Shown here one piece after another: positions 35,209-43,861 of a DNA stretch of 64,000 nucleotides (position 1 is the stretch's first letter; the number at the start of each line of letters is the position of its first letter). Both the position numbers and the translations under genes were made by a program. The DNA comes from Aquimarina sp. Aq107 (lineage in GTDB: Bacteria; Bacteroidota; Bacteroidia; Flavobacteriales; Flavobacteriaceae). Location of the stretch: the NCBI RefSeq assembly GCF_943733665.1, contig NZ_OX030782.1, positions 764,001 to 828,000 on the forward strand, in the 5' to 3' direction. The notes beneath the pieces are model-generated. The model ran no database searches. It saw only the letters and a list, made by a program, of their open reading frames with translations, and was not told the origin of the DNA.

Positions 35209-36258
35209 ATGAAGAGGAAAGAATTTGGATTGGAGATTAAGTTGGAAGAAGGGGCGCAAATAACTTCTATCCAATTAAGTGATGAAACTGTAGAATATTT
35301 GAATAGTATTTGGGGAGAAAAAACGTATATCGACTACCTTAAAGAATTTTTGGTTGAAGAAAAGAATTTTGAAATAGCGAATAACGCTGTCATGGAATGC
35401 ATGAAAGATGCTTTGCCAGAAAATATAAGAGAAAATTGCAAACATTGTAAAGGTGAAACCAAAGATGAAAGCTATAAGGCTTGCACAAAATATTACCTAC
35501 AAATGAAAGGGACTTTTACGATGGTAGGAACAGAGTTTGTAAACATAGTTTTGAGGCATAAACATATTTATGATAATAAGTATGAATTGCAAAGGTTGAC
35601 AATTAATTTTTTCAATTGTTTAAATTTTGTCAAAGGTAGAGGGGTTATGTTTATTGATTTGGAAAAGTTATCTCGTTATGCATTAGATGCCAATTTTAAA
35701 TCACTGTCTCAGTTGTTTCGGAACTCTAGAGTTTTGAAAAGCTTAGAGATAATAAACAACTCTTTAGATTCTTTGAATGAACAGGAGATGGAAAATAAGG
35801 TACTTCAGAGAGAGGATGAAAATTACATAGAACTACAAAAAGAATTTTTTGAGAAGAAACAAAGATTCTATAAAGAAAAACTTTTTTTACAGGAAAAAGA
35901 GAATAATGCAGATGTAAAAATAAAGGAACAAAATGCACCCGATAAAAAAATCTCAATTCCAAAATATGCGCTCTACATTCATTATCTACAAGCTGTAGGA
36001 GAACATCCATATTTCGAGAACCACCCTATTGGTAAATTGACTGCTATTGAAGAATGGTTAGAGAAGGAGGGTATTATCACTACTCCTAAATACTTTCAAA
36101 TCAAATATAATTTTATCAGTAATCATAAAACAAATAGAATTGCAAATAACCAAGTTTCCAATATTAGTTACGTAGCACATACAATGCTTGCAGATTTTCC
36201 TAAAGCAAAGAAATTGGCACTTTCAGAACTAAAATTGGCACAAACTAAGAATAAGTAA
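35209..36258 (+). CDS. Hypothetical protein next to the integrase
   Basis: 349 residues, cytoplasmic. A C-x-x-C pair occurs at CKHCKGE; a long charged coiled-coil region spans about 190-245; and the C-terminal third (ALYIHYLQAVGEHPYFENHP, then PKYFQIKYN) resembles conserved mobile-element proteins of Bacteroidota, with a faint likeness to RteC-type regulators that I cannot confirm. Position right after int and before the excisionase-like gene suggests a role in excision, mobilisation or its control. Confidence 0.6.
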   Translation: MKRKEFGLEIKLEEGAQITSIQLSDETVEYLNSIWGEKTYIDYLKEFLVEEKNFEIANNAVMECMKDALPENIRENCKHCKGETKDESYKACTKYYLQMKGTFTMVGTEFVNIVLRHKHIYDNKYELQRLTINFFNCLNFVKGRGVMFIDLEKLSRYALDANFKSLSQLFRNSRVLKSLEIINNSLDSLNEQEMENKVLQREDENYIELQKEFFEKKQRFYKEKLFLQEKENNADVKIKEQNAPDKKISIPKYALYIHYLQAVGEHPYFENHPIGKLTAIEEWLEKEGIITTPKYFQIKYNFISNHKTNRIANNQVSNISYVAHTMLADFPKAKKLALSELKLAQTKNK

Positions 36259-36339
36259 CTATAAGAGGTAACAGTTACATTATAGTTACCTCATAAAAGC
36301 TGGATTACCTTGTGGCTGTATAACAAAAATGCAGAAGTT

Positions 36340-36615
36340 ATGGACAATCCATTTAAGATAATTAGTGAAAGATTATCAAACATTGAAAGCCTTCTATTAG
36401 ACATAAAACATAAGCCTGTAGAAGAGAGAAAACCTGAAAACCTTACCGTAAAAGAAACTGCAGAACTTCTAAAAGTCTCTGAGCAATCCGTACATAATTA
36501 CATAAAACGGGGGACGTTGTCTGCACAAAAAGTAGGTAGAATACTATTAATCAAAAGAGCCGATTTAGATAATGCATTAACAGAGGTTAAGTCACTTAAG
36601 TATAAAAGAACTTAA
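36340..36615 (+). CDS. Helix-turn-helix excisionase-like protein
   Basis: 91 residues from the ATG at 36340 (a TTG 30 nt upstream is possible). A short coiled N-terminus (SERLSNIESLLLDI) precedes a MerR/excisionase-type HTH (LTVKETAELLKVSEQSVHNY, then KVGRILLIKRADLD). Such proteins act as directionality factors for tyrosine integrases or as small DNA-binding regulators. It sits between int and rep in the usual order of flavobacterial elements. Confidence 0.85.
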   Translation: MDNPFKIISERLSNIESLLLDIKHKPVEERKPENLTVKETAELLKVSEQSVHNYIKRGTLSAQKVGRILLIKRADLDNALTEVKSLKYKRT

Positions 36616-36657
36616 CCCCTTTGTTTATTGGGTTTTATAATTTTTGAAATAGGTAGT

Positions 36658-37677
36658 ATGTATACATTAGCAGAAAGTAGGACAAACAAAACAGGACAGA
36701 ATAGCATTATTGTTAATGGAGAAGGTTCCGACCTCAACAAAAAAGATGCGTTAAAAGGTAGGGCAAAACGAAAAACGATCACGCAAATAATGATGTTGCG
36801 ATTAATAGAAGTAGCACAAGAAAATGGAGAGCCAGAATTGGAGAAATCTTATTGGAATACCTATTACTGTCAGCAAAACATTGTTACAGCGGATAGGAGA
36901 TTATACGGCAAGTATTGTAAAAACCGCTTTTGTACTTTGTGTTGTAGTATTCGAAAGGCTGAGATGATCAATAAATATTATCCAGTAATGAGAGAATGGA
37001 AAGAACCATATTTTCTTACTCTAACTGTGAAAGCCTGTAATGCATACAATTTACCGAGATATATAAAGAAATTGATACAAGGAATACAGAGAATAACAGA
37101 AAAACACCGTAAAAGATACCAAAGAGGGAAAGGTAAAAAACTTGTTGGAGTTCGTTCGTTAGAATGCAATTTCAATCCCAAAAAGAAAACATATAATCCG
37201 CACTTCCATATAATCACTAAGGACAAATATACTGCTGAGGTTTTATTAGCCGAATGGTTAAAATTATGGACTCCAAAATACACCAATAGAGGGGGACAAA
37301 AAATCAAGAAAATCACTAATCTCGAAAGGGGGCTTGTCGAGATCATAAAATATGGTAGTAAAATATTTACAGAACCAGATTTAAAGAAAAGAGAAAAAGA
37401 AACAAGTACTACAAAAATCTATATCAAAGCTTTAGATACAATACTAACTGCAATGAAGGGCAAACGTATTTTTGATCGATTTGGTTTTAACTTACCAAAG
37501 AAAACTACAAAACAAAAATTCTCTGCAAAGTTGCTTAGTAACTACAACGAATGGGAATATAATTCAAAAACCTGTGATTGGGAAAATTTAGCAACAGGAG
37601 AGCTTTTAAGCGGGTATGAGATGCCATCACATTTATCAGCTCTGCTGACGAATAATATTAATAATTCAATTAGCTAA
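36658..37677 (+). CDS. rep: Rolling-circle replication initiator, HUH Rep (pC194/pUB110-like)
   Basis: 339 residues from the ATG at 36658 (TTG at 36628 is possible). A cysteine cluster (YCKNRFCTLC) is followed by motif 1 (FLTLTVKA), the HUH motif HFH (His182, His184) in YNPHFHIITK, and the active-site tyrosine Tyr232 in EIIKYGSK, which has the Y-x-x-K pattern of the pC194/pUB110 family. The protein nicks a double-strand origin and covalently binds the 5' end. Its presence next to an integrase suggests the element can replicate as a circle after excision. Confidence 0.85.
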   Translation: MYTLAESRTNKTGQNSIIVNGEGSDLNKKDALKGRAKRKTITQIMMLRLIEVAQENGEPELEKSYWNTYYCQQNIVTADRRLYGKYCKNRFCTLCCSIRKAEMINKYYPVMREWKEPYFLTLTVKACNAYNLPRYIKKLIQGIQRITEKHRKRYQRGKGKKLVGVRSLECNFNPKKKTYNPHFHIITKDKYTAEVLLAEWLKLWTPKYTNRGGQKIKKITNLERGLVEIIKYGSKIFTEPDLKKREKETSTTKIYIKALDTILTAMKGKRIFDRFGFNLPKKTTKQKFSAKLLSNYNEWEYNSKTCDWENLATGELLSGYEMPSHLSALLTNNINNSIS

Positions 37678-37720
37678 AATTTATTACAACGCTGCTGGTT
37701 GGTTTAAGGTGTCTATAAAT

Positions 37721-38173
37721 TTATCTTGTACAGGCTCTTATAGCTTCATAGAAGGTTCTATATTGATCATATTTCACTAAGTCACCATTTTTATCTAGTT
37801 CAACTGTTTTGTTTTTTAAGAAATCAACAAAAGAAATTCTTTTTATCGCATAATCACGGAACACAAATTCAAGATTACTACTTTTGTTGATCATATTTTT
37901 ATCATATCTGAAGGAAAAATCTCCATCGAAATTCCCGTACGAATTAACACAAACAGAATCATTAATATTTAATTTAATAGCTACTAAATCCGTTGTTGTA
38001 GAATCATTATGAATCACCTTGCCATAAATGAAATCATTTCCAATAGGTTTGTAACTATCCTCAATTTTTATTACTTCCTCAGCTTCTACTATAGGCGGTG
38101 GATCGATTGTAGTTTTTGTTTTGCACGAGTTTAGTAATAAGAACGTTATGAATAAATAAAATAATGTTTTCAT
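37721..38173 (-). CDS. Lipoprotein, probable immunity protein to the metalloprotease effector
   Basis: 150 residues. The signal peptide ends in LNSC, a lipobox, and the mature protein is a small beta-rich domain (KPIGNDFIYGKVIHND, SYGNFDGDFSFRYDKN) with no known family. It is the third gene of a minus-strand trio after TssD and the metalloprotease, with 8 bp between it and the effector. Position and envelope location suggest it neutralises the effector delivered to the periplasm of kin; this is inference only. Confidence 0.6.
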   Translation of the reverse strand: MKTLFYLFITFLLLNSCKTKTTIDPPPIVEAEEVIKIEDSYKPIGNDFIYGKVIHNDSTTTDLVAIKLNINDSVCVNSYGNFDGDFSFRYDKNMINKSSNLEFVFRDYAIKRISFVDFLKNKTVELDKNGDLVKYDQYRTFYEAIRACTR

Positions 38174-38181
38174 ATCTGATT

Positions 38182-39525
38182 CTAGTTATAATATTTTATT
38201 ACTTCCTTCTGCATAATCTTCCATTGCCAATGGAAAAAATCTTTATGGTTATTTTCGTAATCCATAAGATTAGTAGTTTTTGACTGTTCGAATTTAAATC
38301 TATTGTTTTCTTCCACTTTTTTATAATCTCGAATGTTGTTGTCAATTTTAGTAATTCTATTATTTAGCTTTTCAATATTATCACTCACTTGTGTTTGATT
38401 ATATCTCGAATCATTTAAATATCCACTATTCTTATCTAATTGATCTTGATAAAACTGTTTACTATTATTCATCCTAGTTACATAATCTGAACTTTCTACA
38501 AATGTATGTTGTAAACCTAATGCGTGACCTATTTCATGTGATAGATCAGTTTCTAATGCTGAACTTAGGTATAAATAAACAAATTGATCATTTAACGGTA
38601 AACTTTGCGCATCTCCTGCTTTACTATCTACGTGTTCTACTCCTAAATAAAAAACGACTAAACCTTTAAAATTATCACCTAAATTACATCTTTCCTTTAA
38701 TTCGTCTCTACCTTTACTATTTATTTTAGTTCTATTAGAATTAAACATCTCATCCGGTAAATCATTTAAATTGATAAACTCCAGATTATCAAATTCCTTT
38801 TCGATGATATTTGGCTTTATAAGAGCTTGATTTAATGAGTTATTTTCTAAGTGAGTTTCAATATCTGATATACTTCGATTAAATTTTTTCTTCAAATAAT
38901 TTAAAGATCTTGTTTCATCACTATTAACTATAACAAATTTGACATCAACATCAAAGACCTCATCATTCTTTACCACAATAATTTCACCAACAGGACTATC
39001 GTTTTTATCCAGTAATTCAATACTTACATCTTGACTTAAAGCATTCTCGCAAATTACTTTAATTTCGGTTCTATCTATCGATGAAACATCTCCATCAAAA
39101 CCTTTTGCTTTCTCTTTTTCCAAAGCTTTCTGTTCTTTTACTAAATCTTTTATTGATACCTCATCAGGATCAAATTTTATACCGTCTATGGTTGGTAACT
39201 TAATCACATCATCCTTTCGGGCTTTACCTTCTATAATATCTAACTTTAAATTTAGTATAACTCCATCCTGATTAGGAAACATACTCAAATATGGAATAAA
39301 GTAATCTTGATCATTAATTTGAGTTTCTTTGTATTCATTCTTTAAGTCTTCATAATTAAGAGAAATACCATCGCTGTAATCATCTCTCATCCAATCAAAA
39401 CCAAACTCACCTTTGTAATTAGCTTTACGCTCAAATAGAACTGTAAATTTTAGATCCTCTACAACTTCGATACTGGTTGTTTTAGTAATCCCTGCGACTT
39501 GTAATTTAAAAGTATTTGTTCCCAT
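38182..39525 (-). CDS. T6SS-associated metzincin metalloprotease, probable toxin effector
   Basis: 447 residues without a signal peptide. The N-terminal about 120 residues hold the phrase YKGEFGFDWMRDDY, which I associate with modules of Bacteroidota T6SS-linked proteins. A linker follows, then a zinc-protease domain with HEIGHALGLQH (His330, Glu331, His334, His340) and the metzincin Met-turn NLMDY (Met421) some 80 residues later, separated by an unusual long coiled-coil insertion. The ATG overlaps the stop of the TssD-like gene by 1 nt, so translation is coupled. A protease riding on a T6SS needle protein is the most economical explanation; target proteins are unknown. Confidence 0.75.
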   Translation of the reverse strand: MGTNTFKLQVAGITKTTSIEVVEDLKFTVLFERKANYKGEFGFDWMRDDYSDGISLNYEDLKNEYKETQINDQDYFIPYLSMFPNQDGVILNLKLDIIEGKARKDDVIKLPTIDGIKFDPDEVSIKDLVKEQKALEKEKAKGFDGDVSSIDRTEIKVICENALSQDVSIELLDKNDSPVGEIIVVKNDEVFDVDVKFVIVNSDETRSLNYLKKKFNRSISDIETHLENNSLNQALIKPNIIEKEFDNLEFINLNDLPDEMFNSNRTKINSKGRDELKERCNLGDNFKGLVVFYLGVEHVDSKAGDAQSLPLNDQFVYLYLSSALETDLSHEIGHALGLQHTFVESSDYVTRMNNSKQFYQDQLDKNSGYLNDSRYNQTQVSDNIEKLNNRITKIDNNIRDYKKVEENNRFKFEQSKTTNLMDYENNHKDFFHWQWKIMQKEVIKYYN

Positions 39526-40214
39526 TAATTTTGCTGCTTAATTACTTCTAACTCTATTTTTTCAAGGTTACCACCTATTTCATAATCAGTTAAAGTATCA
39601 TTAACTAGTACTTTTCCATTGTATTTGAAATCTACAGTTTGATCATCTAGGTTAATGGTTAATTTCTCACCTATTAGATTCCTAGAATCAATATTTAACA
39701 GTATTGTTTCTCCTACTACTGTTTCTTCAATTCTTTTATTATTAGTGTCCGTAATATAATATTCTACAACTCTAGGTTCATTATCAGATGCGTCGCTCTC
39801 AACTACGGGAGTAGTATTAGGATATGTAACCCTCCAATATTCTGAGAACTCCGCAGAACCTTCTTTCATTCCTGCTGAGGTGATATTTAGATTAATAGTC
39901 ATTGGATTCTCACTATCGCTAGTAAATAGCTCCACATAATCAACACAACAAGCATCTATAAAATTGAGCGTTCTTCCTTTACCGTTAAGGGCTCTTGGTT
40001 CTAAACGGATTTTTAGTTGCTTAGACATAAATGGATCTACCATCCATTCTAACAACTCTGCATCTTTTGTAGATTCTATTACGACAAATAATCCTGTGAA
40101 TTGAGGTTTAGAAGAAGGGCTTCCATTATAATCACTCTCTTGTCTGAAAGTATAGGAAAAATCAAGAATGTTTATCTCTTTATCATCAAAGAGCAGTTTT
40201 GCCGTAAAACTCAT
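39525..40214 (-). CDS. tssD: TssD-type Hcp (T6SS subtype iii) with C-terminal extension, orphan carrier
   Basis: 229 residues. The first ~130 match TssD/Hcp of the Bacteroidota T6SS (MSFTAKLLFDDKE at the start, then VVIESTKDAELLEWMVDP and MTINLNITSAGMKEG). The last ~95 residues are an added beta-sandwich (RVVEYYITDTNNKRIEETV, then GETILLNIDSRNLIG), a linker type found in front of or behind T6SS toxins. TssD forms hexameric rings of the T6SS tube and can carry effectors. No other T6SS structural gene is in the window, so it is an orphan carrier encoded on the mobile element and would depend on a chromosomal T6SS. Confidence 0.85.
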   Translation of the reverse strand: MSFTAKLLFDDKEINILDFSYTFRQESDYNGSPSSKPQFTGLFVVIESTKDAELLEWMVDPFMSKQLKIRLEPRALNGKGRTLNFIDACCVDYVELFTSDSENPMTINLNITSAGMKEGSAEFSEYWRVTYPNTTPVVESDASDNEPRVVEYYITDTNNKRIEETVVGETILLNIDSRNLIGEKLTINLDDQTVDFKYNGKVLVNDTLTDYEIGGNLEKIELEVIKQQN

Positions 40215-40442
40215 ATATGCTTATGTATAAAAAAATACAAATATAAAAGTATATCTGTGATGTAAGTATACGGTAAAACCTTCTATTTATTGTTTTTATG
40301 AACTAAAAACATGGGATACTAAGTCGGGGAAAAAATATTACTGTTATAGTTGTTATTAAAATACTATTTTTAGCATTATGATAAAGAAAGATTATTTTCT
40401 TTTATAAAAGAAAAATTTAATATTAATTACTTGCAAATTTAT

Positions 40443-42428
40443 ATGAAACTTACCGAAATCTTAAGAGACTCTAATTATAAACTAACCCAATTTTCGCAAG
40501 AGCAAATTGACAGATTAGAAAGTGAAGTATTTATTGAGGAAACAAGAGGAAAAGATACTCCTTACATAAATTGTTTAGTTCGTAGAAAAAAGATAAAACT
40601 AACACCTGAAGAAACTGTTAGACAACTATATCTTACGGTGTTAAATGAAAATTATGGCTATCCATTTGAAAGAATGGAGATTGAATATTCTGTAAGTTTT
40701 GGACGTGAAAAAAAACGAGCAGATATTGTGGTTTTTGACAAACAAAATACTCGTTCTGTCTATATAATGGTTGAGTTAAAAAAACCAAAATTAAAAGACG
40801 GAAAAGAACAATTAAAATCTTATTGCAATGCAACTGGCGCACCTATTGGTGTCTGGAGTAATGGAGAATCAATTTCTTTTTACAACAGAAAAGACCCAAA
40901 TTATTTTGAAGATATTCCCAATATTCCAAAAGCAACGGAAAAATTATCTGACGTTTTAACTGAACGTTGGACAATTACTGATTTGGTTGAAAAAGATAAG
41001 CTTAGAACCGAAAAAAAATCGTTGAAAGATTTGATTTTGGAAATGGAAGATGAAGTTTTGGCTAATGCAGGAGTAGATGTTTTTGAAGAACTTTTCAAGC
41101 TGATTTTTACCAAACTATATGATGAAATGGAAAGCGGACGAAATAAAACTCGTCATTTAGAATTCAGAAATTATGGAGATACTGAAACTGAATTAAAGCA
41201 AAAAGTTCAAGATATATTTGACAAAGCAAGAGAAAAATGGGAAGGCGTTTTTACAGATGATTCAAAAATAATGCTTACACCTTCTCACTTATCTGTTTGT
41301 GTTTCTTCATTACAAGATGTCAAACTATTTAATTCAAATTTAGATGTTGTAGATGAAGCATTTGAATATTTAATAAACAAAAGTAGTAAAGGAGAAAAAG
41401 GGCAATATTTTACACCACGTTATGTAATTGATATGTGTGTAAAAATGATGAACCCTCAAGTACATGAAACAGTAATTGATACTGCTTCTGGAAGTTGTGG
41501 ATTTCCCGTTCACTCCATTTTTCACGTATGGGAACAAATTCTTAAAGAAAAAGAAATTCCTAAAAGTCATTTATTTACAACTGAAGAAAAACCTGTCGAA
41601 TGTACCGATTATGTTCAAAATAAAGTTTTTGCTATAGATTTTGACGAAAAAGCAGTTCGTGTAGCTAGAACCTTAAATTTAATTGCTGGAGATGGACAAA
41701 CTAACGTACTTCACTTAAATACTCTAGATTGGGAACGTTGGGAAGAAAAAACGGAAGACGAAGAATGGCAAGATACATATTTTGAAGGGTGGAAGAAGCT
41801 AAAGAAATTAAGGAAAGATAAAAAGAGCAATCGAGATTTTAAATTTGATATTCTAATGGCAAATCCACCATTTGCAGGTGATATTAAAGAAAGTAGAATT
41901 TTAGCAAAATATGAATTAGGTAAGAAACCAAATGGTAAATATCAAACCAAAGTTGGTAGAGATATTTTGTTTATTGAAAGAAATTTAGATTTTCTAGCTT
42001 CAGGAGGACGAATGGCTGTTGTGTTACCTCAGGGGAGGTTTAATAACAGTTCTGATAAAAATATTCGAGACTATTTGGCGGAAAAATGTAGAATATTAGG
42101 TGTAGTTGGTTTACATGGAAATGTCTTTAAGCCGCATACAGGTACTAAAACTTCGGTGCTTTTTGTGCAAAAATGGGATGATAGATTATGTCCTAAAGTA
42201 GATGACTATCCAATTTTCTTTGCAACAATGCAAGAACCAAGTAAAGATAATAGTGGGGATAAAATTTTCGTAAAAAATGACGATGGAACCCCTAAATTAG
42301 ACACCCATGAGCATTTAATAATAAAACATGATTTATTTAATCACGACAACTTAACACAAGATGGGATTGCAGAAGCTTTTGTAGAATTTGCTAAAAAAGA
42401 AAAACTTTCTTTTGTGGGAAAGACCTAA
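40443..42428 (+). CDS. HSDR_N nuclease-like domain fused to N6-adenine methyltransferase (HsdM-like)
   Basis: 661 residues from the ATG at 40443. The N-terminal ~150 residues carry a PD-(D/E)XK nuclease motif (RADIVVF with Asp94, then VELKKPK with Glu111-x-Lys113) of HSDR_N type. The rest is a type I-like methyltransferase: a helical region, GQYFTPRYVI, AdoMet motif I DTASGSCGF (from Asp346) and catalytic NPPF (from Asn474). Fusion of cutting and methylating parts plus a separate S subunit resembles Bcg-like type IIB/IIG systems. No HsdR translocase is present. Whether the nuclease is active is not known. Confidence 0.85.
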   Translation: MKLTEILRDSNYKLTQFSQEQIDRLESEVFIEETRGKDTPYINCLVRRKKIKLTPEETVRQLYLTVLNENYGYPFERMEIEYSVSFGREKKRADIVVFDKQNTRSVYIMVELKKPKLKDGKEQLKSYCNATGAPIGVWSNGESISFYNRKDPNYFEDIPNIPKATEKLSDVLTERWTITDLVEKDKLRTEKKSLKDLILEMEDEVLANAGVDVFEELFKLIFTKLYDEMESGRNKTRHLEFRNYGDTETELKQKVQDIFDKAREKWEGVFTDDSKIMLTPSHLSVCVSSLQDVKLFNSNLDVVDEAFEYLINKSSKGEKGQYFTPRYVIDMCVKMMNPQVHETVIDTASGSCGFPVHSIFHVWEQILKEKEIPKSHLFTTEEKPVECTDYVQNKVFAIDFDEKAVRVARTLNLIAGDGQTNVLHLNTLDWERWEEKTEDEEWQDTYFEGWKKLKKLRKDKKSNRDFKFDILMANPPFAGDIKESRILAKYELGKKPNGKYQTKVGRDILFIERNLDFLASGGRMAVVLPQGRFNNSSDKNIRDYLAEKCRILGVVGLHGNVFKPHTGTKTSVLFVQKWDDRLCPKVDDYPIFFATMQEPSKDNSGDKIFVKNDDGTPKLDTHEHLIIKHDLFNHDNLTQDGIAEAFVEFAKKEKLSFVGKT

Positions 42429-42457
42429 GCCCTTTTAGTCAAAACCGTTATAGGGAT

Positions 42458-43861
42458 TTGTTAGAAGGGCTAGAAATCAAAGAAGTTAAATTAAATAAAA
42501 TTATAAACACGAATTTAATTCGATTAGAACCTGAATTTTATACCGCAAAATCTTTTGATTTAGACTCACCCTTTTCTGGTGAAGAAATAATAGATTTTGT
42601 GCAGTATGGAACATCTAAAGAATTAAATGAAGAGTTCAAGGGGTATCCTGTACTTCGGTTAAATGAATTTAAAAGTTGTTTTATAAGTAAGCCATCTAAA
42701 TATTGTAATAAAATTAATCAAAACACTTATGATTCATTAAGGTTATTGAAAAATGATGTATTGATTTGTCGTACAAATGGAAATTATAAATATGTTGGTA
42801 AAAGTGCTATTGTTCCAAAGGATTACAATTATGCTTATGCTTCTTATTTATTTAAAATTAGACCTAAAAATCACCTAATAAATGCTAGTACACTCGTAAC
42901 ATATTTAAATTCTAAGTATGGTAGAATTGAAATTGAAAAATATTCAATGGCAGGTAATCAAGTTAATTTTAGTCCAGCTAAATTCAGGCAACTTAGAATA
43001 CCAAAATTTATCAAAGAGTTTAACGTAATCATTGAAAAACTGACATATAAATCTTTTGAGCACCTTCAAGAGTCAGATATTTCCTATATCGAAGCTGATG
43101 AAGTATTATCAAAAGAAATTGGGTTGCTTAATTTTAAGCCGAGTAATTCCCCTATTAATATAAAGTCTTTTTCAGAAAGTTTGGGTATGTCTAAAAGATT
43201 AGATGCAGAATATTATCAGCCAAAATATGATGATTATTTGAAGCTAATTTTTAATTATCATAATGGGTTTGATTCAATTTCTGATTCGTGTAATTTAAAA
43301 GGTAGCAATTATAACCCTATTGATGAAAAAAAATATAATTATATAGAATTATCAAATATTGACAAGTCAGGTGATATAAGCGGTTGTACAATAGATTTAG
43401 GTAATAAATTGCCCTCAAGAGCAAGAAGATTGGTAAATAAAGGTGATTTAATAATAAGCTCAATTGAAGGAAGTCTAGACTCGTGCGCCTTGGTTACTGA
43501 GAATTATAATAACTCATTATGTTCCACAGGGTTTTACGTGATTAACTCAAGTAAAATTAACTCTGAAACATTATTAGTGTTATTCAAGTCGGAATTAATG
43601 CAGAATATTTTAAAACAGAATTGCTCAGGAACTATTCTTACTGCGATTAATAAAGATGAGTTCTTAAATATCCCAATACCCCAAATACAGTTAAACATAC
43701 AACAGCAAATTTCAGAGCTAATAGAATCAAGTTTTTCAAATAAAAGAAAAAGTGAATACTTATTGAATGTAACTAAAAAGGCGGTAGAAATGGCAATAGA
43801 GCAAAATGAACAAATTGCTCTAAAGTATATTAATGAAAAAATATCTGATTATGCCAGTTAG
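42458..43861 (+). CDS. Restriction-modification specificity subunit (HsdS-like)
   Basis: 467 residues with the two-TRD layout of S subunits: a first target-recognition domain (about 1-200) and a second (about 225-420), each followed by a coiled helix; repeated motifs such as RLDAEYYQPKYDDYL and the mirrored LIRLEPEFYTAK start. The start is a TTG at 42458 by default. In the same frame upstream, the stretch from 42395 is open and encodes SPFSQNRYRDL, which reads like a conserved N-terminus, but no start codon is available there. It recognises the DNA sequence for the methyltransferase upstream (29 bp). Confidence 0.85.
   Translation: MLEGLEIKEVKLNKIINTNLIRLEPEFYTAKSFDLDSPFSGEEIIDFVQYGTSKELNEEFKGYPVLRLNEFKSCFISKPSKYCNKINQNTYDSLRLLKNDVLICRTNGNYKYVGKSAIVPKDYNYAYASYLFKIRPKNHLINASTLVTYLNSKYGRIEIEKYSMAGNQVNFSPAKFRQLRIPKFIKEFNVIIEKLTYKSFEHLQESDISYIEADEVLSKEIGLLNFKPSNSPINIKSFSESLGMSKRLDAEYYQPKYDDYLKLIFNYHNGFDSISDSCNLKGSNYNPIDEKKYNYIELSNIDKSGDISGCTIDLGNKLPSRARRLVNKGDLIISSIEGSLDSCALVTENYNNSLCSTGFYVINSSKINSETLLVLFKSELMQNILKQNCSGTILTAINKDEFLNIPIPQIQLNIQQQISELIESSFSNKRKSEYLLNVTKKAVEMAIEQNEQIALKYINEKISDYAS

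Noticed and set aside
42385..42401. A AAA AAG-like slippery heptamer near the end of the methylase gene as a programmed -1 frameshift site
   Set aside because: The A-run is read in the wrong phase for an X XXY YYZ slip, and the S frame still has a stop right after it (42392-42394), so it cannot join the two proteins.
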